Counted from the stretch's first letter, positions 1-6,415 are shown. The stretch is 7,444 nucleotides of DNA from an uncultured Lachnospiraceae bacterium (GCA_910585065.1 CAJUCG010000173.1:1-7444), one strand, 5' to 3'. Program-made: numbers and translations. Notes: generated by a model not told the origin, from the letters alone.

Positions 1-102
1 AGTACCAATGGAAACGAGATGCAGAGCAATGAGATTGTGCGGTTTTATGAGCCGGAGGAAGGGCAGAAAACCGCACCGCAGTGGAAAGCGGGGGATTTTT
101 GA
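1..102 (+). CDS. C-terminal fragment of an unidentified replication-region phage protein
   Basis: The first frame is open from the window edge to a TGA at 100-102 and gives 33 residues ending in KAGDF. The fragment is polar and acidic in the middle (YEPEEGQ). Its stop overlaps the helicase ATG by one base (TGATG), so it is probably translationally coupled to that gene. In clostridial phages this slot is often held by a single-stranded-DNA-binding or AAA protein of the DUF669/DUF2815/AAA_24 kind. The visible tail is too short to choose among them, so no function is assigned. Confidence 0.7.
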   Translation, partial: STNGNEMQSNEIVRFYEPEEGQKTAPQWKAGDF

Positions 103-1709
103 TGGATCTTCGACCCTATCAGGAAGAGGCAAAAACGGCAATCTTTAAGCAGTGGGGGAGCGGGAATGCACGGACGCTGCTTGTGTTGCCCACCGGATGC
201 GGCAAGACGATTGTTTTCGCAAAAGTGACGGAAGAATGTGTCCGGGAAGGGGAGCGGGTTCTTATTCTGGCGCACCGCGGGGAGCTTTTGCAGCAGGCAG
301 CGGATAAGATTGCCAAGACCACCGGATTGTTCTGCGCAACGGAAAAAGCGGAACAATCCTGCCTGGGGAGTTGGTTTCGGGTGGTGGTTGGCTCCGTCCA
401 GACAATGATGCGGGAAAGCAGACTGCGGCAGTTTGCCAAAGAATATTTCGACACGATTATTATTGATGAAGCACACCACTGTATTACGGACAGCTATCAG
501 AATATCTTGAAGCATTTTGATAAGGCAAAGGTATTAGGAGTAACCGCAACACCGGATCGCGGGGATATGAAAAATCTTGGTTCGATCTTTCAGTCCCTTG
601 CCTATGAATACACGTTGCAGAAAGCGATTAAAGAAGGATATTTAACCCCAATCCGGGCGCAGACGATTCCGCTGCGATTAGATTTAAGCGGGGTGGGAAT
701 TCAGGGAGGCGATTTTAAGACAGCGGATCTTGGCTGCGCACTTGACCCCTATCTATATCAGATCGCGGATGAGATGAAAAAATACTGTATGGGACGAAAA
801 ACCGTTGTCTTCCTTCCTCTGGTGAAGACCAGCCAGAAATTCCGGGATATTTTGGAGGAAAAAGGATTTCGTGCGGTAGAGGTAAACGGGGAGAGCAGGA
901 ACCGTGCAGAGATTCTAAAGGGGTTTGAAGAGGGAATGTATGATGTACTTTGCAATTCCATGCTTTTAACTGAAGGCTGGGACTGCCCGAATGTGGACTG
1001 TATTGTTGTGCTTCGTCCAACCAAGGTGCGCGCACTGTATGCGCAGATGGTAGGAAGGGGAACAAGGCTGTATCCGGAGAAAGAATATTTGTTGCTGCTG
1101 GACTTTTTGTGGCATACTGAACGGCATGAATTATGCCATCCGGCGCATCTTATTTGTGAGAATGATGAAGTGGCAACAAGGATGACAAAAAATCTGGAAG
1201 AATCGGGGATGGCGGTTGATTTAGAGGAAGCGGAGCGCACTGCATCGCAGGATGTGATTGCGCAGCGTGAAGAATCCTTGGCAAATCAGTTGAGGGAGAT
1301 GAAAAACCGTAAGGGAAGACTGGTTGATCCTTTACAGTTTGAACTGTCCATCCAGGCAGAAGATCTATCCAACTATGTCCCTGCGTTTGGATGGGAGATG
1401 GGACCAGCAAGCGAGAAGCAGTTGGAAAATCTTGAGCGGCTGGGGATTTCCTCTGACCGAATTGAGAATGCGGGGAAAGCGGCAAAATTGTTAAACAGGC
1501 TGGAGAAACGCAGGAGGGAAGGATTGACCACACCAAAACAGATCCGATTCTTAGAAAGCAAGGGATTTAATCATGTTGGCACATGGCAGTTTGGCACGGC
1601 TAAAGATATGATTGACCGGATCGCGGCGAATGGTTGGAAGGTCCCCGCCTCCATCCAACCAGCGGAATACCTTCCCTTACTGAACGAAGATAGAGAGTTT
1701 GAATGGTAG
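102..1709 (+). CDS. DEAD/DEAH-box superfamily 2 helicase (phage replication)
   Basis: A 535-aa ATP-dependent SF2 helicase, probably unwinding or remodelling phage DNA at the fork or during recombination. Visible motifs in order are: LRPYQ near the N-terminus (residues 3-7); Walker A PTGCGKT (30-36); motif Ia ILAHRGELL; DEAH box (122-125); TAT motif III (148-150); a second RecA-like domain with VVFLPLV; motif V LLTEGWDCP; motif VI QMVGRGTR (315-322). After the core come two short related segments, ASEKQLENLERLG (436 onward) and TTPKQIRFLESKG (476 onward), which resemble small helical modules on other phage DNA enzymes. I place the start at ATG 102, not the in-frame GTG at 81. ATG 102 overlaps the preceding stop and has GGGGG about 7 bases upstream. 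The 3' end overlaps the primase-helicase by 7 bases. The family call is firm; the exact role is inferred from context. Confidence 0.93.
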   Translation: MDLRPYQEEAKTAIFKQWGSGNARTLLVLPTGCGKTIVFAKVTEECVREGERVLILAHRGELLQQAADKIAKTTGLFCATEKAEQSCLGSWFRVVVGSVQTMMRESRLRQFAKEYFDTIIIDEAHHCITDSYQNILKHFDKAKVLGVTATPDRGDMKNLGSIFQSLAYEYTLQKAIKEGYLTPIRAQTIPLRLDLSGVGIQGGDFKTADLGCALDPYLYQIADEMKKYCMGRKTVVFLPLVKTSQKFRDILEEKGFRAVEVNGESRNRAEILKGFEEGMYDVLCNSMLLTEGWDCPNVDCIVVLRPTKVRALYAQMVGRGTRLYPEKEYLLLLDFLWHTERHELCHPAHLICENDEVATRMTKNLEESGMAVDLEEAERTASQDVIAQREESLANQLREMKNRKGRLVDPLQFELSIQAEDLSNYVPAFGWEMGPASEKQLENLERLGISSDRIENAGKAAKLLNRLEKRRREGLTTPKQIRFLESKGFNHVGTWQFGTAKDMIDRIAANGWKVPASIQPAEYLPLLNEDREFEW

Positions 1710-3925
1710 AACGTAAATATAATATGTTGGAACTGCTGCCCTATATCCATCCGGCAGAACTGGACTACCAGCAATGGCTCAGTATCGGGATGGCACTGAA
1801 GGAGGAAGGATATTCTGCGGAAGACTGGGATCGTTGGAGTAAGGCGGACAAACGGTATCGGCGCGGAGAATGTGCGCGAAAATGGGTATCCTTTCGGGGT
1901 GCTGCCACACCAGTTGCAGCGGGGACAATTGTAAAGATGGCACGTCAGAATGGTTGGCGACCATCGGATGTTGGCGGAGAACTTGACTGGGAGGGAACGA
2001 TTGGTTCGAAAAGTTCCGTGGACAATGGCAGCAAAAAATCTTGTGAGAAGATTGTGGAGCCGGAGAATTGGAACCCTGCGGATGAACTGATCTGTTATCT
2101 GGAAACATTGTTTGTCCCATCGGATCATGTGGGCTATGTGACAGAAACATGGAAGCAGGAAGATGGAACCTATAATCCGACAAAGGGGAGCTATGATCGG
2201 ACAGCGGGGCAACTGATTCAGGCGTTAAAAAAATGCAGGGGAGATATTGGGGCGGTACTGGGAGATTACCGGAAAGAAGCAGGGGCATGGATTCGGTTTA
2301 ACCCGCTGGATGGAAAGGGGATAAGGAATGAAAATGTCACGGAATATCGGTATGCCTTAGTTGAGTCGGACAAAGAAGAAATCGACAAGCAGAACGCTGT
2401 CCTGCGCCGCTTAGAACTCCCTATCGCTGCATTGGTACACAGTGGAAACAAAAGTTTGCACGCCATTGTACATATCGATGCGGGAAATCAGGCAGAGTAC
2501 GAACAACGGGTAAAATACCTTTATACCATTTGTAAAAAGAACGGATTGGAAGTGGATACACAAAACAAGAATCCCTCCAGAATGAGCCGAATGCCGGGAA
2601 TTTTAAGGAATGGACACAAGCAGTTTCTGGTGGCGGTCAATCTCGGAAAACGTTCATGGACGGAATGGGAAGCGTGGATGGAAGAAACGGAGGATGATCT
2701 TCCAGACACAGAGAATCTAGCAGCGGAATGGGATAATCTGCCGGAGCTGGCTGATCCCCTAATTGATGGTATCCTGCGGCAGGGACATAAACTTTTGCTT
2801 GCGGGACCATCAAAGGCAGGCAAATCCTTCGCGCTGATTGAGATGTGCATTGCCATTGCAGAAGGACGCAGATGGCTTTCCTGGCAATGCAATCAGGGAA
2901 AGGTATTGTATGTCAACTTGGAACTTGACCGTGCCTCCTGTTTGCATCGGTTTGCGGATGTATATAACGCATTGGGTTTAAAACCCAGAAGTCTTGCAAA
3001 TATCGATGTCTGGAACTTGCGCGGGAAATCCGTTCCCATGGATAAACTTGCACCAAAACTTATCCGCAGGGCACTCAAAAAAGAGTATATCGCTGTAATC
3101 TTAGATCCTATTTATAAGGTGATCACCGGGGACGAGAACAGCGCGAACCAGATGGCGGAATTTTGTAATCAGTTTGACAAAGTATGCACGGAACTTGGCT
3201 GTGCGGTAATCTATTGTCACCACCATTCAAAAGGGGGACAAAGTGGAAAGAAATCCATGGATAGAGCTTCTGGTTCAGGAGTGTTTGCACGCGATCCGGA
3301 CGCGCTGCTTGACTTGATTGAACTGGAAGTAACCGAGGATCTTCAAAAGCAGGAAGATAATAAAGCCGTGTGCAGGGCTTGTCAGAAATATTTAGATGCA
3401 CAGAGCAAAGACTGGCGGGAAGAGGTCTCCCAGGATACGCTGTACAGTGCGTCACAGATGCAGGAATATTGTAAGAAAAAGCTATCCCCAGAGCAGATGG
3501 GGGAGCTTGGAAAATTGGTCTTTTCCGCGAAGGAGCGAACAAAGACCAAGACAGCATGGAGGGTGGAAGGAACGCTGCGCGAGTTCCCTAAATTTGAGCC
3601 AGTGAATCTATGGTTTGATTACCCGATCCATCGCGTAGATAAAAGCGGAATTTTAATGGATTCTACCCCGGATGGAGAGGGGAAATCATATAAGGCGGCA
3701 AAGAAGAAAACGCCGGAAGAAAAGAAGACCGAGAAGAATGAAGAGCTAAGAAAAGCCTTTGAAGCGAGTGATCTGAACAATGATGGAAAGGTGAAACTTT
3801 CTGATATCAGTGAGTATATGAGCGTTTCGGTCAATACGATAAAAAAATATGTGGACGAATCCAAGGAATTTCGCAGAGAGAATGGCATGGTAGTCAAGGC
3901 ACCAACAGAAGAATTGGTTTCCTGA
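1703..3925 (+). CDS. Multidomain AEP primase with RecA/RepA-like helicase domain
   Basis: A 740-aa replication protein. Residues ~8-80 match the PriCT_2 pattern (DYQQWLSIGMALKEEG, then WDRWSKAD). Residues ~170-310 carry what I read as the three archaeo-eukaryotic primase motifs: ESD (221-223, metal site), SGNKSLH (247-253, compare SGGRGLH in archaeal PriS) and D285 followed by NPSRMSRMPG (290-299). A RecA-like ATPase follows, with Walker A GPSKAGKS (368-375), Walker B ending in D468, and YCHHHSKGG (504 onward) with a downstream SGSGVFARDPDALLDL segment typical of RepA/AAA_25 helicases. The C-terminus is lysine-rich, then DLNNDGKVKLSD (690-701) and a likely helix-turn-helix (SVSVNTIKKYVDES). 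It probably makes primers and unwinds DNA at the phage origin. ATG 1703 has only a weak AGAGAG ribosome site; ATG 1724 is the alternative start. A dense hairpin array lies directly downstream. Confidence 0.9.
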   Translation: MVERKYNMLELLPYIHPAELDYQQWLSIGMALKEEGYSAEDWDRWSKADKRYRRGECARKWVSFRGAATPVAAGTIVKMARQNGWRPSDVGGELDWEGTIGSKSSVDNGSKKSCEKIVEPENWNPADELICYLETLFVPSDHVGYVTETWKQEDGTYNPTKGSYDRTAGQLIQALKKCRGDIGAVLGDYRKEAGAWIRFNPLDGKGIRNENVTEYRYALVESDKEEIDKQNAVLRRLELPIAALVHSGNKSLHAIVHIDAGNQAEYEQRVKYLYTICKKNGLEVDTQNKNPSRMSRMPGILRNGHKQFLVAVNLGKRSWTEWEAWMEETEDDLPDTENLAAEWDNLPELADPLIDGILRQGHKLLLAGPSKAGKSFALIEMCIAIAEGRRWLSWQCNQGKVLYVNLELDRASCLHRFADVYNALGLKPRSLANIDVWNLRGKSVPMDKLAPKLIRRALKKEYIAVILDPIYKVITGDENSANQMAEFCNQFDKVCTELGCAVIYCHHHSKGGQSGKKSMDRASGSGVFARDPDALLDLIELEVTEDLQKQEDNKAVCRACQKYLDAQSKDWREEVSQDTLYSASQMQEYCKKKLSPEQMGELGKLVFSAKERTKTKTAWRVEGTLREFPKFEPVNLWFDYPIHRVDKSGILMDSTPDGEGKSYKAAKKKTPEEKKTEKNEELRKAFEASDLNNDGKVKLSDISEYMSVSVNTIKKYVDESKEFRRENGMVVKAPTEELVS

Positions 3926-3947
3926 TTACGAATAAATGTCAAAAGGG

Positions 3948-4140
3948 GAGTCAAGGAGCAACAGTAGAGTTGCTGCCTTGACCGTGAAAAGAGTCAGGTA
4001 TCAAAGAGGTTGGTACTTGATGGGAGTCAAGGAGCAACAGTAGAGTTGGTCTTGACCATAAGAAGAGTCAGGTACCAAAGAGGTTGGTACTTGATGGGAG
4101 TCAAGGAGTCAACAGTAGAGTTGCTGCCTTGACCGTGAAA
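3948..4140. repeat. ~75-bp tandem direct repeat, two full copies plus a partial third
   Basis: Copy 1 is 3948-4023 and copy 2 is 4024-4097. Copy 3 begins at 4098 and stays similar to about 4140 before diverging. Each unit starts GAGTCAAGGAG, contains CAACAGTAGAGTTG, then CTTGACC, a short A-rich linker, and a second hairpin with the sequence AGAGGTTGGTACTTGATGG. A full unit therefore encodes two different hairpins. Differences between copies include TATC versus TACC in the second hairpin, which changes a wobble pair to a Watson-Crick pair. Confidence 0.9.
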
Positions 4141-4226
4141 AATGTCAAGTGTCACATGGAGAGGTTGACACTTTGACCATAAAAAAATGTCAGGTATCAA
4201 ATAGAGATTTTGGTACGTTGACCATA

Positions 4227-4372
4227 GGTATCAAAAATAGGTGTCAGGTGTCAAAAGGTAGATTTGACAGTTGACAGGTAGGTGTCAAAAATAGGTGTCA
4301 AAGTGTCAAAAAAGTAAATTTGATACCTTGCTATCAAGCGGGATGTGAGGTGTCAAAAAAGGGGGTGTCAAA
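4227..4372. repeat. Cluster of AGGTRTCAAA / TGTCAAA short direct repeats
   Basis: The second half of the noncoding block carries repeated RGGTGTCAAA or AGGTATCAAA words at about 4227, 4247, 4280, 4293, 4349 and 4363, plus opposite-strand copies TTTGACA (4263-4269) and TTTGATACCT (4319-4328). The spacing is irregular, unlike a CRISPR or a classical fixed-spacing iteron set. Some words form the arms of the hairpins listed for the whole block; others stand alone and could be protein-binding half-sites. Confidence 0.75.
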
Positions 4373-4423
4373 TCCCATTTTGACCCCACACCTCTAAGCG
4401 AAAATTGACAGGGAGGTTGACGA

Positions 4424-4672
4424 GTGAAGAAAGAGCGAACAAAAAAAGATAAGCTACTTGATGTGGTAAAGAAAATGCCGCCAATGTACCACACGTTACC
4501 GGGAGAAATTTTTGACATGGGAAAGAGTGAAGTAATAAAATGGCTTATTGGGCAGCCGGAGATTTTAGATTTTCTCTGGCGGAGTATCCGCGGCAAGGGT
4601 GGGGCATCATGTTTGGTCAGGTATGACCCTGGCACAGGGAAATGGCAGGGGGTGGATTTTGATGAAAACTGA
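4424..4672 (+). CDS. Small conserved-looking phage protein, function unknown
   Basis: An 82-aa protein starting with GTG at 4424. The start is supported by GGGAGG at 4411-4416, 7 bases upstream. The N-terminus is very basic (MKKERTKKDKLL), followed by a likely helical middle (KSEVIKWLIGQPEILDFLW) and a C-terminal segment VRYDPGTGKWQGVDFDE. I recall similar KSEVxxWL...TGKWQGVD proteins just downstream of phage replication genes in Firmicutes, but know no function. The basic N-terminus would suit nucleic-acid binding, which is only a guess. Its last 11 bases overlap the rusA-like gene, so the two are probably coupled. It is the first gene after the hairpin array. Confidence 0.75.
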   Translation: MKKERTKKDKLLDVVKKMPPMYHTLPGEIFDMGKSEVIKWLIGQPEILDFLWRSIRGKGGASCLVRYDPGTGKWQGVDFDEN

Positions 4673-5057
4673 ATTCTTTATGAGCATGGTTCCCCCATCC
4701 TGCACATACCAGGAAAAGCAAGTAAGCGTGGTAAAGGGAAAGCCCGTGTTTTATATGCCAGCGGAACTGAAAGTGGCAAAGCAGAAACTGGAAGCGCATT
4801 TGGGGCGGCATATTCCAGAAAAGGAATATTGTGGAGCTGTGCGGTTGATTGTGCGCTGGCTATTCCCACGGGGAACGCACCGGGATGGCGAATACAAGAC
4901 GAACCGACCGGACACGGACAATCTTCAGAAGATGCTCAAGGATACCATGACGGAGCTGCACTACTGGAAGGATGATGCACTGGTAGTATCGGAGCTGGTG
5001 GAAAAGTTTTGGGCGGAGCATCCGGGGATCTATATCAGGATTGAGGAACTGGGATGA
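4662..5057 (+). CDS. rusA: RusA-family Holliday junction resolvase
   Basis: A 131-aa RusA-like endodeoxyribonuclease, a dimeric metal-dependent enzyme that cuts four-way junctions formed during phage replication and recombination. The family signature is clear: RPDTDNLQKMLKD with D84, D86 and D94, followed by WKDDALV (W102, D104, D105). The aspartates are the expected metal-binding and catalytic residues. The length is normal for the family (about 120-140). I choose ATG 4662, which has AGGGGG at 4647-4652, over the upstream in-frame ATG at 4599, which would add an unsupported extension inside the previous gene. It overlaps the previous gene by 11 bases and the next by 4 (ATGA). A junction resolvase beside helicase and primase genes fits the replication/recombination module. 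Confidence 0.9.
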   Translation: MKTEFFMSMVPPSCTYQEKQVSVVKGKPVFYMPAELKVAKQKLEAHLGRHIPEKEYCGAVRLIVRWLFPRGTHRDGEYKTNRPDTDNLQKMLKDTMTELHYWKDDALVVSELVEKFWAEHPGIYIRIEELG

Positions 5058-5284
5058 ATGAGAGCAGGATTACCGTAAAGCAAGTGGAATGGATTTTTGA
5101 CCGGACAAGAGATTTTATGGTGTACTGGGTGGAAAATCCCCCAACAAATGATGTGGAATGGCAGCAGCTTATGGAACAGGTACATGACCTGATGAAACGG
5201 GGGAGGGAACATCCGCTGCTGATAGGAGTCATGGTGAAAGTCCTGGGATGCATTGATGCAGAGGAGAAAGACAGCAGCCCGTGA
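5054..5284 (+). CDS. Small helical phage protein, function unknown
   Basis: A 76-aa protein that I do not recognise. ATG 5054 overlaps the resolvase stop (ATGA), and GAGGA at 5043-5047 is a plausible ribosome site. An ATG one codon further on (MNES versus NES) is not in this frame and is ignored. The chain looks mostly alpha-helical (KQVEWIFDRTRDFMVYWVE, then WQQLMEQVHDLMKRG), with no signal peptide, cysteine cluster or obvious catalytic motif. The hydrophobic stretch LLIGVMVKVLGCI near the C-terminus is too short for a confident membrane segment. Its stop lies inside the 20-bp palindrome at 5281-5300. Confidence 0.7.
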   Translation: MNESRITVKQVEWIFDRTRDFMVYWVENPPTNDVEWQQLMEQVHDLMKRGREHPLLIGVMVKVLGCIDAEEKDSSP

Positions 5285-5300
5285 CGGGAATTCCCGTCAC
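5281..5300. repeat. Perfect 20-bp palindrome spanning a stop codon, just before a ribosome site
   Basis: GTGACGGGAA followed by its exact reverse complement TTCCCGTCAC. As RNA this gives an 8-bp GC-rich stem with an AAUU loop. It contains the TGA stop of the 76-aa gene (5282-5284) and ends four bases before the AGGAGGG ribosome site at 5304-5310. No T-run follows, so it is not an intrinsic terminator. It could tune translational coupling, stabilise or mark an mRNA processing site, or be a symmetric protein-binding site. Confidence 0.9.
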
Positions 5301-5303
5301 GAA

Positions 5304-5310
5304 AGGAGGG
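5304..5310 (+). promoter_or_regulatory. Strong ribosome binding site deciding a TTG start
   Basis: AGGAGGG directly abuts ATG 5311, too close for use of that ATG, but lies 6 bases before the in-frame TTG at 5317-5319. Ideal spacing therefore favours the TTG start. Confidence 0.7.
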
Positions 5311-5316
5311 ATGGCA

Positions 5317-5595
5317 TTGGTTAAGAATATGTGGTCAGAAAAGAGGGCAAAAAGGCGGAATGATACGCTGAACAAACTGGCAATGATAAAATCATGGAGG
5401 GATAAAGCGTGGTGTGGGGGGTATGTCGGTGTAGCCTGCATAGATGGTACTTGTCCTAGAATCAAAGTCAATCAGGACGAGTATCAGGAGCGGTGTATCC
5501 CGGTTGTATGGAACTGTAAGGAATGCCATTTTTACAGAGGATGCGAGGATTGCGCTTTTTTTGGTACGAAATACTGTGAACATAGCACAGATTAG
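5317..5595 (+). CDS. Cysteine-rich, probably zinc-binding small phage protein
   Basis: A 92-aa protein if started at TTG 5317 (see the ribosome site); ATG 5311 would add two residues and GTG 5281 would add twelve. The N-terminus is basic (KNMWSEKRAKRRND). The rest holds nine cysteines at residues 33, 41, 46, 60, 67, 70, 76, 79 and 87, including CKEC and CEDC pairs, with His71 and His89 close by. This pattern suggests one or two structural zinc sites and perhaps nucleic-acid or protein binding. I recall similar GCEDC...GTxYC proteins among Firmicutes phage orphans but know no function. It follows the palindrome directly and precedes another phage orphan by 14 bases. Confidence 0.75.
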   Translation: MVKNMWSEKRAKRRNDTLNKLAMIKSWRDKAWCGGYVGVACIDGTCPRIKVNQDEYQERCIPVVWNCKECHFYRGCEDCAFFGTKYCEHSTD

Positions 5596-5609
5596 AAAGG
5601 CAGGATCAT

Positions 5610-5924
5610 ATGGGATTAAGTGTATCTGAACAGGAAACCACAATAAGCTTTATGAGGGATAGCGATATCTGCACGGTTTATACGTCCGATAGCACAGTCA
5701 TGACGAAACTGGATAAGCTGGCAGAAAGCAAAAAAGCTCCACATTGGAAGTTGAAGGAGGAACACAGGCTACAGGGAGGTGAGTTAGTCGGAAAGACTTA
5801 CGAAACGCATAAACGGTTAATTTCCTTTAGAGCGGATATTGCCATAAGGGAAATGACGGACGAGCAGAAAGAGGCTGCCGTAGAGCGTATCAAAGAATGG
5901 CGGGAGAAAAAGAAACAGGAATAG
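5610..5924 (+). CDS. Conserved phage orphan with MTKLDKL and LISFRA segments
   Basis: A 104-aa protein. ATG 5610 is preceded by AAAGGCAGG at about 5597-5605, at suitable spacing. The N-terminal half reads as a small alpha/beta fold (ISFMRDSDICTVYTSD, then MTKLDKLAE), followed by WKLKEEHRL and KRLISFR. The C-terminal tail is a charged helix (MTDEQKEAAVERIKEWREKKK). I recall this arrangement of segments (SDICxVYTSDxxxMTKLDKL ... LISFR ... LTEEQRxAAAERL) from many Firmicutes phages and integrative elements, always as a conserved protein without a function that I know. It lies between replication genes and the late regulator, in the middle-gene region. Confidence 0.8.
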   Translation: MGLSVSEQETTISFMRDSDICTVYTSDSTVMTKLDKLAESKKAPHWKLKEEHRLQGGELVGKTYETHKRLISFRADIAIREMTDEQKEAAVERIKEWREKKKQE

Positions 5925-5950
5925 GGATAGAGGAGGTACTAGACTAGGGC

Positions 5951-6415
5951 ATGGAAATGGAGGGAATTCAGTATCGGATGGACAAGCATTACCTGATGGA
6001 GTATCAAAAACTGAAGCGGGAACAGGCACTTCTCCTTCGCCGGATTAAGACATTACAGGCAAAGGATGTTCCTATTGTCGCTGGAAAGGTCAAAGCCTCT
6101 TTGCGTGATTTCCCGTACACAGAACACCGCGTGAGCGTGCAAATGCATGAGCCAGTGGAGGCAGACCGCATCAACCGAATGATTAAGATTTATAAGGAAC
6201 GACAGAAAAAGGTTGAACAGCAAATGCTGGAAATTGAAACGTTCATTGATGGCATCGAAGATGCGGAGATGCGGCAGATCTTTGAATTGAGGTTTATCGA
6301 AGGACAGAAGCAAGAACAAATAGCAGAAGTAATGCATCTTGAAAGAAGTAGTGTGTCAAGAAAAATATCGGCATATTTTCAACTTTCACACAATTCACAA
6401 AAATCTATGCTATAA
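5951..6415 (+). CDS. ArpU/sigma-70 region 4-like phage late transcription regulator
   Basis: A 154-aa DNA-binding regulator. The N-terminal half has a helical, probably coiled-coil segment (about 14-38) and a second long helix (about 70-100). The C-terminal part is a sigma-70 region 4-like helix-turn-helix at about 108-145: RQIFELRFIEG, QEQIAEVMH and the recognition helix SSVSRKISAYF, ending in LSHNSQK. This tail is characteristic of the ArpU-type or sigma-factor-like regulators found just before phage terminase genes, which are thought to activate late genes. The start is uncertain: AGGAGG at 5931-5936 is 14 bases from ATG 5951, but an in-frame TAG at 5945 excludes earlier starts; ATG 5957 and ATG 5978 remain possible. 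Its stop codon lies inside the promoter that precedes the packaging genes, so it may act on that promoter. Confidence 0.85.
   Translation: MEMEGIQYRMDKHYLMEYQKLKREQALLLRRIKTLQAKDVPIVAGKVKASLRDFPYTEHRVSVQMHEPVEADRINRMIKIYKERQKKVEQQMLEIETFIDGIEDAEMRQIFELRFIEGQKQEQIAEVMHLERSSVSRKISAYFQLSHNSQKSML

Larger units (their letters stand above)
3948..4394. repeat. Array of about ten GTCAA/TTGAC-armed inverted repeats (noncoding)
   Basis: I see no gene between 3926 and 4423; the space is filled with imperfect hairpins. Positions are: 3950-3982; 3994-4020 (11-bp arms, loop AGAGG); 4026-4056; 4068-4094 (11-bp arms, loop AGAGG); 4100-4133; 4144-4177; 4189-4222; 4243-4275; 4293-4328; 4347-4394 (outer GAGGTGT/ACACCTC with inner GTCAAA/TTTGAC). 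Loops are short and purine-rich (AGTAGA, AGAGG, TAGAGAT, AGGTAGA). Many pairs are G-U, and arms change together between copies, which favours a structure, possibly folded as RNA or as single-stranded DNA. The location after the primase-helicase suggests a replication origin or primase-loading site, but a structured RNA or an operator cluster is also possible. The structure is seen directly; the role is inferred. Confidence 0.85.

Noticed and set aside
81..101. GTG 81 as the helicase start
   Set aside because: It adds seven residues inside the previous gene; ATG 102 has a better placed GGGGG and the stop-start overlap typical of this cluster.
45..515. Long minus-strand open frames opposite the helicase, primase and other genes
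   Set aside because: They lie opposite clear coding regions, lack ribosome sites and have low-complexity Pro/Ser/His-rich translations typical of antisense shadows.
3396..3605. 69-aa + strand frame inside the primase gene
   Set aside because: It overlaps the strongly supported primase frame, is rich in Arg and has no family resemblance.
4264..4292. Promoters based on TTGACA words in the hairpin block (4165, 4264, 4271, 4405)
   Set aside because: TTGAC is the repeat arm itself, and no convincing -10 box lies 16-18 bases downstream of any copy; the best is AAAAAT at 4287.
3948..4394. CRISPR array
   Set aside because: The repeats are imperfect, of varying length and internally palindromic, with no unique spacers of constant size and no cas genes nearby.
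4599..4661. ATG 4599 as the start of the RusA-like gene
   Set aside because: It would extend the resolvase by 21 residues over the upstream coding region; ATG 4662 has a good ribosome site and gives the usual family length.
5281..5300. Intrinsic terminator at the palindrome
   Set aside because: The stem is followed by GAAAGGAGGG, not a T-run, and sits between closely packed co-directional genes.
5444..5629. 61-aa + strand frame overlapping the cysteine-rich gene
   Set aside because: It is an out-of-frame reading of the cysteine-rich gene and has no well-placed ribosome site.
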